Of a DNA stretch of 64,000 nt, positions 23,257-33,699 are shown one piece after another. Source of the stretch: Isoetes taiwanensis (lineage: Eukaryota; Streptophyta; Lycopodiopsida; Isoetales; Isoetaceae). The position numbers and the translations under genes are program-made. The notes below the pieces were generated by a model. It saw nothing but the letters and a program-made list of their open reading frames with translations, ran no database searches and was not told the origin of the DNA. Position 1 is the first letter of the stretch, and every line of letters begins with the position of its first letter. The stretch lies in assembly GCA_021234155.1 (NCBI GenBank), contig JAJEKV010000002.1:27893299-27957298 (forward strand). The letters are read 5' to 3'.

Positions 23257-25150
23257 ATGCTCATGGGTAAGCACCACAGAACTTGTAAGTTTTTATATCA
23301 ATGGAGTCCTCAGTGTACCAACATGCTCATGTCCCTCAGCTCAACACCTCACAGAAGACAGAATAAGATGGTTTATCCTCGGCCCCAAGCAAAAATAATT
23401 ATGAATTGGTGCATGGATCGGGGATTCAAGTGGCCATTTGGTCTTCTATCGCAAAAAGAAATATTGTGAATGTTCACTACGTAATCGGGCTAATAGGTTT
23501 TGAAGTTTAAGTTTGTATGGGGTAATGAAAAGATTGAGCACATGAATGACCTGGATTCGTCTATCACAAGAGGGAAGCCTATTGTGGTGATGAAACTCGA
23601 AACAGTTTATGAAGCTATCAGGATTTCAACAAGCATAAAACTATTATCATAGACGACAAAGCCTACAAGTGTTATCATAACGCGGATAATTCAATCATTG
23701 CAAAAAGCTATTCACCTTGAAACAGATAAGTGGTTGCCTTATGATCTGATTTCAATGTTGGTTGATTCCCCGTTTTCTATTCCAGTTGCCGAGGTACTAA
23801 GGAACTTCTGAATGCGAGATAAAAAAGAATTCATAGAAAATGTCAAGAATCTACTATATGTATATTGTAATATTTATGTAACAAAAAAACTTGTATAGTG
23901 TGTTCTGAGGTCCTTTCTCGACTCGCAAGACGAGAAAGGCACTACTTGTTGAAATCATAAAATCTTTAAGTGAATGTATATGTGCATATAATTTGAAGCA
24001 TTGTAATGAGATGCATGATCTCCCAACTATTCCAACTTTGCACCTTTTATTCACTATGATTGGCTAATGGCACCATAATTATCCCAAAGCCCTACGAGAG
24101 CTATGCCATGTTCTTTTGCACTGCAAGGAAACCTGAGGAGAGTAAGAAGATTTTCCATCTTCATGAACTGCACTGGGTCCTGCAATCAGTGCATGAGATC
24201 CATGGAGGTTGGGGAAGAAGCATTTTTTACTCAGAGATTGAAGAAAGCATGGGACAATAGGGTGGAAAAATTGGTTGAATGGGCCAACTCGTGGTGCAGG
24301 AAACAGCTCCTGGTAAGGCTTTCCATTGTCTTCATGTTGCTCCCAGAGCTTGGAAAAAGTTGGAGATGCTCGATCGATTGTTCCTCTTAGGTAGAGCGTG
24401 TGTGAAGAGGGTGTAACCTTTGTGACAATGCGGTTGCCAATGTCTCTTGTCCACTTTAATATATATTGTAGTGATCTCATTTATAAATAAAAGTTCTTTC
24501 AAGACTATCACTTTGTTTTGAATGAGTAAACGATTTCCTTGATTTTTGTTGTTTTTTTGTTTTTTTCGACTCGCCATCCGAGAAAAAAGTGGCAAAATGT
24601 CTGCATGAAGGGATAAAAAAAGCTCTTATGCTTCGCACTTTGTTTAAAATAAGAGGGTTCCAAAAGGGGGGATCCATGTGTCTCACTTTAATTATATGTG
24701 TGCAAATCGCAATGACTAGTCTCTTCTAGATTATTATTCTTGTTAAATTGCTAATAGTTCTCTGTTTATTAGTGTGGTAGTTTCTAAAGGTAAAGCAATT
24801 GAGGCTCCTTCATTATCTCTTCAGCTAACTAGTTCTCTCTTGTGAGGAGAAGATAGTAGATGTTGATAAGTCCCTTGAGGCACATCATTGTGACAAATTC
24901 ATGGAGAAAGTGCAAAAAGAACCTTCTTTTGCTAGGGAGTTCATACGTCCTGCAAAAGAAACAGAGAAAGAAATCAAGAATAAGAGGTTTCTGCCACTTA
25001 ATGAGTAGATTATGAATAATATTTATTATGGAGGTAAAGATGGTTCCTCAATTGTGACTAAATGGACTCAGAAAAAATTTGATGCTTGGAGAGAGCTTAG
25101 GAAGATTGATACTCCCATTCCTGCTAAAGATATTTCTTTACATATGTGAT
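23257..25150 (+). pseudogene. Decayed coding fragments, unidentified
   Basis: Protein-like plus-strand stretches occur between stops: GKPIVVMKLETVYEAIRIST (near 23570), DKWLPYDLISMLVDSPFSIP (near 23730), LHELHWVLQSVHEIHGGWGR (near 24160) and EPSFAREFIRPAKETEKEIK with WTQKKFDAWRELRKIDTPIP (24910-25130). They share strand and order, so they may be remains of one long transposon protein. No family was recognised. Confidence 0.35.
23912..23939. repeat. Perfect hairpin CCTTTCTCG / CGAGAAAGG
   Basis: Nine-base arms surround the loop ACTCGCAAGA. The same arms and an ACTCGC centre appear at 17.71-17.85 kb and, with an incomplete left arm, at 24566-24587 (TTCGACTCGCCATCCGAGAA). Confidence 0.75.
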
Positions 25151-25392
25151 GTTCACTATATAAAGCATGAATTAATTAATTAGAGAAATTTGGAATTCTC
25201 GTTTAGCATGAAATAGGTTAGTGGTTAGCCATATAGTGCAGAAACTACTACCAACTGAGTAAAAGTTGGTATTTTTTTGCACAAATTCTGCAAATGATTC
25301 AGTGTTCTTCGGAAATATAATTTTTACAGCTCATGCAAAGGTCCATCGTGAGTAGAATGTAGTAGGAGGGAATGCTCAATCTTATCGCAAGA

Positions 25393-25556
25393 ATCGCGAA
25401 CGCGATGTTTCGCAGCTGAAAGGAGACAAAATAATGAGCCTTTTATTAAAACCATATGAGAGCATTGTGTTAAAAGAAGGTACAGAGGAGCAAGCATATC
25501 ACAAAAATTTCAGTATTTAAAGCCATATATTTGCCACAGAGGATCGCGGTCGCGAT
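25393..25556. repeat. Two ATCGCG-NN-CGCGAT palindromes
   Basis: ATCGCGAACGCGAT lies at 25393-25406 and ATCGCGGTCGCGAT at 25543-25556. Both are perfect inverted repeats with two central bases, in DNA that is otherwise AT-rich. Close relatives occur at 33963-33975 and 35675-35687. Confidence 0.75.
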
Positions 25557-25670
25557 TATTTTTAGCATTAAACATGCACGAAGTAGTAGTAAAGACAAAA
25601 AGATATGGTAATACATATTCCTGAAACCAAAATTTCCATTGAAGGAAGTAATATACAATATTCATTCTTC

Positions 25671-26257
25671 TGATTGTGTTTCAGATACGCTATCAGGTAT
25701 CACACCCATATCATTGGCCATGCGGATGACATGCTCTCTACCCAATTCCATAGCTTGTGTTGTGTCCATCTCTGAATAACCTGTGACCTCTGGAATCTCA
25801 ACACCCATGGCGTTTGCGATGCGCTGCACATGTGAATCAAGCTCCCATTTTTCACTCTCCCCTGCACTGTTCCCGCCTATAAGTTCCTTCTCCGATTCAA
25901 GAGCAATTCTGGCGTGGGATGAAAGAGCTTCTGCTTCTTGCTGGGTACCTGATGCTCTTGTGTCCCAACAGCCTCATCTTGGTCTGTTTCCATGTGCTGT
26001 TGGTCTGTTTCCATGTGTTCTGCGCCCACGTATTCAAACTTATGTTCGCCTGTCAAGAAAGGCATGTACCCATCAAGCTTCTCATTAAGTGCATGTAATT
26101 TTTGAAAAGTGGGCTCCAGGGCTTCTATACCTTTTTCCGTCTCTTCAAGCAAGCGCTTTGTTTCTTGCATTCTCTCTTCGTAAGACTTAGCATCGAGGTT
26201 TTCCAAAATGGAATCCAACCTTGATAGATCTGTGTTTTGGGTGATTGGTAAAATCAA
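25671..26257 (-). pseudogene. Hypothetical coiled-coil protein fragment, frameshifted
   Basis: From 26257 down, the minus strand codes a charged, helical stretch (SYEERMQETKRLLEETEKGI) with a repeated HMETDQ pair and then KKQKLFHP. The frame stops near 25877, but an overlapping frame continues smoothly as ARIALESEKELIGG, WELDSHVQRIANAMGVEIPE and HVIRMANDMGVIPDSVSE to a stop near 25671. Two similar segments, IANAMGVEIPE and MANDMGVIPDS, suggest an internal repeat. This looks like one protein broken by a frameshift or a missed intron. No family was recognised. Confidence 0.4.
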
Positions 26258-26561
26258 TGTGAAGCATATTCAACCTAACTTCAAGACCCTGCTTTTGATT
26301 TGTCGGGCGAGGATTTACCCTAAGGAGTTACAAACAATGAAGTGAGAACCACCTTGGCCCGGGCGCTTGCATGGTCTCATACACCTAGAGCCGGGTTAAT
26401 CCGAAAGATTATAAGGTGAACTGGGCTCAATTTGCCTATGAGAGCTACAAATATTCTCAAGAACGAAAAAGGTAGACCAATCGGAAGCTTCACATTATGA
26501 AAGCAAATCAGAATAAAATATTGAATCATATGAGGCACTTGAATGCTATGAAGAAAGAGAA

Positions 26562-26860
26562 GGAAGATTTGCTTGCATGCAAGAAATCAGACTTACCGAG
26601 AAGACAAGGAGTCAGAGGGGCGCGAGAATATTGTTTGTAATGCAATGAGAGAGCAAATTAGCTATAATTCAAAGAAGGTAAAGCGAAGTCTTATTTCGAT
26701 ATTTCCTAATTCCGAGGCGTATAGTGACTTGAACCTGCAGGAGAAAATGTTGGCAAGTTTATTGAATAACACATTGGAGAAAATAGGTGGCACAGAAAAT
26801 GAAGAAAAAATCAAAGAAGAGATAGAGGAACTTGAGTCTTCTATAACAACCTCGCTATGA
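26562..26860 (+). CDS. Hypothetical charged helical protein fragment
   Basis: Plus-strand frame with ARNQTYREDKESEGRENI, YNSKKVKRSLISIFPNSEAY and a C-terminal acidic coiled-coil-like end, IGGTENEEKIKEEIEELESS. The segment upstream (about 26255-26340, KHIQPNFKTLLLICRARIYP) is in a compatible direction but separated by stops. It could be an exon of a decayed transposon gene together with 27085-27830. Function unknown. Confidence 0.3.
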
Positions 26861-27084
26861 ACATATAGATTATTGGCATGCTAAGTCCAAGCATGTTAGT
26901 TTTTGCGTAAGAATGCCAAGAGCCCCGAAAATGAAAATTGGTATGGCTACTTATGACTTCCTTTCAATTCTTTTATGATACTTGTGAATCTTGTGGCCTT
27001 CGCTTAACCCGCCGAGTATGAGTTGCATGTGAAGTCACCTCAATGTAATCACAAATATCATCTCATCCTGCTTTAGTCCTCGGT

Positions 27085-27835
27085 TTGGAAAGCATGAACT
27101 GCCTTGCATCTCAGTGTAAAACAAAGGTTCCTTCTAGCATTTTGCAAGAACTGGGATATCCAGAGTATGCACAGGTAGAAGAAGAAAATGAAGAGGAAGC
27201 TGGTGAAGAAGAAACTGAGGAGGCAGAACCTGCTGAGACAATGCCTAAGTCTTCAAAAAAAAGACTGACATCTGAAGGTAGCAGCTCGAAATCTGAAAGC
27301 TCGAACTTTGAACCAGAAAGGAAATTGAGGAGGAGGGTTACCACCAGATCATCCTCGAAGAAGAAACCTTCAACTGTTTTTCTATCAGGTACTTGCTTTC
27401 CAAATTATTTGTTTTCTTATTTCTTATTGTATTGAAGTTTGATTTTTCTCAAGTTATGCATTTATAGATGTTGATAAAGCAAGTCCAAAGAAATTTTCAC
27501 ACTTGTCACCCAAGTTTCTCCCGCCAAGCGCCAGAAATCAGCCACAACTTCAAAGACTGTGCACAAGCCAACCAACTGCTCCGCATCCTCACCGATGGTG
27601 ATGATATGTTCCACGTGGTTGTGGAAATTGCCAAGTATGTTGAAGTGGAGGTTGGAGAAATCACAAATCACCAAGCAAAAGAGGTTGTGGTCAAATCAAC
27701 GAACTGTGAAGTGTTGAGATTGAAGCAAAGAGTTGAAGGAAATCGGGGTAATGAAAGTGTTGAGTCTTCCAAAATGAAGAAATACCAATAATTGAGGCTA
27801 TGTACAAATCTATCGAGAAGACCAAGAAGAAACAA
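27085..27835 (+). pseudogene. Hypothetical acidic-then-basic protein, decayed
   Basis: The first part (27085-27389) codes VEEENEEEAGEEETEEAEPA and then SSSKSESSNFEPERKLRRRV, an acidic block followed by a basic, serine-rich, probably nuclear tail. A GT donor follows TTTCTATCAG at 27389, and a possible acceptor is TTTATAG at 27468; joining them continues DVDKASPKKF for about 40 residues. A second open frame, ILTDGDDMFHVVVEIAKYVE onward to 27791, continues after a frame change as EIPIIEAMYKSIEKTKKKQA and stops near 27861. Frames do not agree, so the gene is broken or I have missed an intron. Confidence 0.35.
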
Positions 27836-28698
27836 GCTTCCATCAAAACTAGTGTGCGATGACTAGGAAGTCCAATACTATGTAGCTTTTAGTTTGTCCA
27901 TATTTATATATGAATTTTGTCCATACGTAACTAAGCAAGATACAAAGACTCCAATTTTGTACACGCCAAAGATCAGCATTTTGAACAGAAAGCAAAGGTC
28001 AATTTTGTAAAACGACTACTTATATGAATACATCAAGTCTTTACTTGTTTCAACTTGTACGCCAGCTTTAAGAAATTAGACAAGAATGATGAACCAGAAA
28101 TACAAAATGATGGTACAAAATGTGCCGACAACATACTATACAATTTTATTAAGATTGTGGTGGATAGCATTCATCACCATACACATGATTATGAATAATA
28201 ATGAGATACAAGACATGATTTCCAATAATACGATATCTAATTCCAAGAATATGCCGTGTCATCAACGCTTATAACGAATTATTAGACATCTAAATCTATT
28301 TAAGTGTTATATGCATTTCAGGGCCTCAAGCCTCTCAAGTTTCTCAATTTCTCTCAAGGTCTTCATCACAAGAGCGTATAAACGAAGTTCATGGCGCTTT
28401 GAGTCACAAATTGCCAACAATGTTGCCGAATGGGCAGCTCGGTCCTCCTCCTAAATAGGAAGGCTACTTGAACATGTCTATGTTCACAATGGCGCTTGTT
28501 CAAGTAGATTTTCCTTTCCCCGTGCATTGCATTTTTTTTCGAACCTGACACTCTTTCAATCAGATTTGTATCTGAGCAAATGTGTCGCTCTTTTATCTCG
28601 GTAGATCATTCAATATACATTCATGCACACTACTTGGTAGCTCGAACAAATTTTTCCTGAGGTTTAACATTTCAAAATTGCAGTCAAGTATGAGATGG

Positions 28699-31600
28699 TC
28701 AGTAAAACACCGTGACTCCGGGTTCTTCTGATAACAGTTCATACACGTTGCCTCCAATCAATTTGTAGAAATGGCCAGATACAACCACCTCTTTTCTTGC
28801 AAATTTCTGCCCCCAAGGATCTTTGAATGCCTTCTCAACAACATGTTTAGGCTTTGTGCATCTCAGCAAGTAGAAATCTACTTTCTCCTTATTGTTGTCT
28901 TCTGCAGGTACAGCAAAGTTATCCCCAACATCTGTAATGTCTGATTTCCAGTTATGATCTCCCTCATAAACAGGACCTTCTGGTACTTCCAGCACTTCTT
29001 CAGCACCAGGTTTCAACTCTGAAAATAACCATGTCCCAATCCTATCTTTGATGCCACACTTGGCATACTTCCCAACCAAGCAATGTTCACAAAAACAACT
29101 GAAGTCCATGTGTGCTACCTGTGTTGGATCATCTTTGGATACAGGTCTTATAGCATGAAATTTCTTAGATCCAGTTAAAGTGCCACAATCATATCTTTCA
29201 GTTCTGTCCACTTCATGAACTCCAATCTCCCAAAATAGCCTGGCATGTTAACCTTCTCAGAATCTTAACAACATTCAATGACAAATTACAATTCATGAAT
29301 AAATTAACATGACCTGTATTTACTTGTTGCTCCACTTGGCTCATCTTTGAAGTGTTTCTGACAGAATAGAACAGCATCATGTGCATTTCTAAGAGGTGTG
29401 GAGTTTCTCTTCAACATTTCATGTGTCATTGCTCTCTTAACCACAGCACCAGCACCATCATGTTCACCTACAAGAAGTTGCAACAAAAAACAATTCAGTT
29501 GTATAGAAACATTCAAGTTTATGTGACAAAGCCTATGTACTACCTTTTCCATGATAAGATCCAAAGAAATTCCAAAGGATGGGAATACCACTTTCCTTAT
29601 AATTTCTGCCAAGGAAGTAGAAATTTCTTGCACCCTTGAACTGTTTTGTACAGCCATCTGACCACATAACATGATTATTGTACTCCACACCTTTACTTGA
29701 CAAGTAATCAGCATGCTTCTTCAAACAGTGGTGGACAAACAATGAGTCATGATCTCTGTCATCAGAGATATAAAAGTGTGTTTCCTTTATGATCTTTCTG
29801 AACCTGTGTTCTATGCTTGGCAATTCCCCAGGTCTGGCATGTCTGTAACTAATGTGCACCAAAATGGTGCACTGGTCATTATGCCAGTGAAGACTCTGTA
29901 TCTCCTCCTGAATTTTGAAAGTATAATTCTCAGCATAATCTATCACTGACACAATTGTGTCTTTAGGAAAATCCTTCAAGCAATCTCTAAACTGTTTGGC
30001 CTGCCATCTAGCCTCATAGTTATGCGGGATGAAATCTGTGAGAACAGATTTTGCATGCTCAAAAAAATCTGCTGTGCTGGTATCCTTGTATATCAGTTTC
30101 ACTATTGGTTTAGGAGGTATCTTCACTGCAGCTTTCTCATCTTCTGCTTTGACATTTGCAGCACCCTCAGGTTCTTTCACAGCTTCCAAAACCTGCACAT
30201 GTTCCAAAACCTGTTTTAACATAACAATACTACATGTTCCTAATTGCAAGAGGTACTTTACATACCTTTTTATCATCTGGTTTGGAAGAATTCACTTTTC
30301 CTTTCACTGCACCCTTATTAACAGCTCCTTTCTTTGCACCTTTATTAACTTTTCCCTTCACTGCACCTTTCCCAACAGATTTACTCAGTGCACCTTCAGC
30401 AACAGTTCCTTTATCCACAGTTCCTTTCAATGCACCTTTACTTTCAGCTTCTTTCACTTCTTCAGGATCCTGCACCCTTACACTACTTTAGACAAATGCT
30501 GCAGAATTAAGAAACAATGTACATACCTTGTCAAAATCCTTCCATTCTACTCTAAACCCGTTCTTCCAATTGCTCTCCTTTGGACAAACTGGTAAGTTCT
30601 TTGGTCCACATTTTGCACACTTCAGGAGTAGACAATCATGAGCATGCCAGTCCTCTTCATCTCCTTTGGGACAAACCAACGATCTCCAGAAATCACTAGT
30701 TGAACTGAAAGTAGTGTTCCTTGCATTGCATGTTGGCCCATCTCCACAAACTTGGCATTTACATACACAACTTGGGCCATGTATCCTTTCATCATTTCTG
30801 ATTTTGATAATAGCTTGTCTAACATAATCTGTCCTCATATGATACACACAACAGCAAACCTCTCTGTCAGTAACCTTCTTTACAAAAGGAGGTTTAAGTG
30901 CATGGAACACTGAAAAGGATATCTCAAATTTTGGATGCTCTCTTTTAAACCTTTGGTAAAATGCAACCTGCAAAAAAAAGACTTGCAAACTCAAAAAAAA
31001 AATGCATAGCAGCAAAGAAGAAGTTGTATCTTACCTGAGTCTCCTCTAGAAAATGTAAAGGATGTAGGATCTTCTCACCCTTGGCTGTTCTTATCTGCAA
31101 AACATGCTTTTTACAAGGTGAAACTCTAGTATTGTGTTTCCAAAAAGTTACAACAAACTGGCTCTGTTTAGGGGTGAGCTTGTCACATCTGGTCTTGTTT
31201 TTAAACATTGACCAAGGTCCATCACCATGTTCTGCCCTTATCCTCTTGCCAACATTAGCTGTCACAATTTTCCTGTTTAAACACATCTCTTTAGAAAATG
31301 CTGCGTTGTTTGTTTTTTCAGAAACTGCAAAAAGCATAGCAGCATTTTCGCCCTTTTGCACATCATATCTTCAAGACATTCTTGAGTGAAGCAAAAGATT
31401 CTTTCAAGGTATCTACAATTATCTGCCTTGTCTTTTGTTGTTTCTTGTTTTGGATCCCAAAATCAGGCAGCCACTTTGAAGCTCCAATGAGAATTTCTCT
31501 GCTGTCCTGCACATGAACTTGCTCACAGAGTTTGTTGAATGAGTTAGCAACATCTCTAGAAAGTTTTTGTTTCTTTCTAATGCTGAGTCGACCCGAATAC

Positions 31601-32296
31601 AATGCTTCCTCATCTACTTTCTCTTCCCTCTCCTTTTTTTTTTGTCTCTGTTGCCTTCTCATATCCGCTTTTCTCTTCTTTCTTGCTTCTACAAAAAACG
31701 AACTGATTATGGAGACTTAAAGAAAAAACAAAAGCAAAACGAAATAGCTTTTACTTTCTCACGCTATAATCTGATTTGCTAATTCCATATCCGAGATCCG
31801 AGTATGTGGTTCCATAGATGAAACTTTTGGAACTTCTACGCCCCTCAGTAATGTAAATAAACTTCCACCTAGTTCTAGAACGTAAAAACCAAAGAATCGC
31901 AAAGAAACTAACACACTAAGCACAATAAAACAAGAATAAGTTTTTAATGCAAATAAGGTACTTACCTTCATTATAGTCACTTGGCAAAGATGTCATATAT
32001 AGATTATAGTCTTTTGCATTATAATCATTTGCATTATAGTGACCGCGCATCCTCGTGGTAGTTATCATTCCTTCCAACCGCACAAGTTTCTTCTAGATTT
32101 TCTAACGAAATAGAAAGCGAACATCAGCACAACTTATCTTGTCACTAGAAAACTAGCATAAACTAGCATTAACCTCAGGCCGTAATTTCCTCCCGTGCTT
32201 TGTGCAAAGAATTTTATCTCGCAAACAAGCAGCTTCTCCAAGAAATTCGTGACATTTTCTCAAGGCTCTCCACATCTGAAATGAGCTTGAAGCCAT
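28699..32296 (-). CDS. Transposase-like protein of unnamed family B, spliced and nearly intact
   Basis: About 970 codons. Exons: 32296-32174, 32092-31966, 31688-31035 (with one frameshift), 30967-30527, 30469-30266, 30210-29544, 29467-29314, 29239-28699, all with GT..AG introns of 55-277 bases. An in-frame stop lies directly upstream of the ATG. The order is: basic N-terminus, helical region, Cys-rich zinc-binding-like segment (CVCKCQVCGDGPTC, CLLLKCAKCGPKNLPVC), a Lys/Gly/Val repeat exon, then the probable catalytic part with IVSVIDYAENYTF, HVMWSDGCTKQFKGARNFYF and HGKGEHDGAGAVVKR, and a second Cys/His group (FSCFCEHCLVGKYAKC). The D-containing blocks fit an RNase-H-like transposase core (inference). 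Exon lengths sum to 2,911, one more than a multiple of three, matching a single frameshift at 31361-31375. Similar unnamed proteins are known from plants and animals. Terminal repeats of the element were not found. Confidence 0.7.
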
Positions 32297-32310
32297 CTCT
32301 CAATAATTAA

Positions 32311-32414
32311 CTTCACCGAAGCGAGAAATCGATCCTTCCACTGAATAGCCATATCTGAATACCCGAACTTCACTGAAGCAAGAAATCGATCATTCCACTC
32401 AATTGCCATGTCTC
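32311..32414. repeat. 57-bp direct repeat upstream of family B gene
   Basis: CTTCACCGAAGCGAGAAATC at 32311 recurs as CTTCACTGAAGCAAGAAATC at 32368, each followed by GATC.TTCCACT. It lies just upstream of the start codon of the minus-strand gene, so it may be part of its promoter or of the element end. Confidence 0.65.
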
Positions 32415-32639
32415 CAGATAGATAAAAAGCTTAATTGCAAAGCCTCAATTGTGTTTGATCAAATCTGAAATAGAGCAAACACAACCTCCGCAAGGCCGGA
32501 TTGATGAGTTGGCAAGATCCTCGTAGCCCAGGATTGGCAACGGAATCTCCCGCGCAGACATCTCGACGAAGGTGGCAAAGCCAAAGGCGGGAGCCGGAAG
32601 GGTAACAGACTTTTCCGGAAGACCTGCCGCCACCCCTCG

Positions 32640-33640
32640 CTTTTTTCAGGTACCAGATTAAAAACCACCCATAAGAGCAACACGAGAAGCTGTCCCAGCC
32701 GAAAAGAAATCCAGAACGCAACCATCAGTCGGCACCAGCTGTTCAAGAATATGGTAGGCATACTGAGGTTTTCAAATGGCATTTCAATACAAGATCTCCT
32801 TCCATTGCCGCCCATTTGAATCTTGGTTTGCCCGTAAAAGAGTCTTTCGAAATTTCTTTTTTTATATTCTCATCGGCATCCTCATTACCTGTTAGCGGCA
32901 TTGGAGGCAATGGTGTTGACTTAGGAGCCTTGCTGTGTGGAGATAGGCGAAGCTCCAGCTCTGGTTGCACAGGTGCTACACGAACATCACTCCTGTTAAT
33001 GCACATATGACTAATATAGTAATCGATGTTCTTTCACCCTTCGCTTGCTCTCCCATCCCATTTCTTTATAAGAACCTAAAGATAGGTGGCCACCGCCCGA
33101 ATTTGCTTCCGACCGCATAAGCAATTGGGCAAATTCACAGAGCGCATGATAATAACCAAGTGATAAACTTTGGCATTCGGCCATGGTAGCTATCCTTGTA
33201 AATAGGTCTCGCATTATTTCTTGCAATCCCATATCTTGTTCATCCCTCTGATGTCAATAAATATCAATGTCGCATTCTCTCGACACTTGGGAGGAAGTAG
33301 GGATGCCATCCTTTGTCACCGCTATGACAACATTTTTCTTTTCCTTTTTTTTCTAGCCTCTTCCGGCTTTAGAATATTTCCCTCGATTGGCTCCGAAAAG
33401 GCTACGTGTAGGTTACCTAGTGTATGATCCTTGTTATAGTTAGCCTTCACGCATTCGATTCGTATCGATCCGATATATCCAAGATTCTCTGTTTCACCAA
33501 ATCAGAAAAAGCCCGAAGCAATTCCTCCCAAATGCTATCGAATCCTTTTGCAGAAAATTGTGGCATAAGATAAAATTCGCAACCTCATAAAAGTGAGGGT
33601 TCTGATGTTCAAGTCTGCTCTTCTTTGCAATCAAATCTCC
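32640..33640 (-). pseudogene. Unidentified decayed gene with a methyltransferase-like motif
   Basis: Minus-strand segments in order: FYEVANFI (near 33600), WEELLRAFSDLVKQRILDIS (near 33510), a frame at 33232-33011 with SLSLGYYHALCEFAQLLMRS, a proline-rich segment LELRLSPHSKAPKSTPLPPM (33006 onward), FTGKPRFKWAAMEGDLVLKC, and KPQYAYHILEQLVPTDGCVL followed by DFFSAGTASRVALMGG (to 32660). The last part looks like motif I of amino-methylating DNA methyltransferases (an aromatic DxFxG-like loop after a helix). No DPPY-type catalytic motif was found. Stops separate the pieces. Confidence 0.35.
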
Positions 33641-33699
33641 CGCTATACCCTCGGGCTGCACCTTTAAATACGCTTGCCTTCTATAATCTCATCGAGCAA

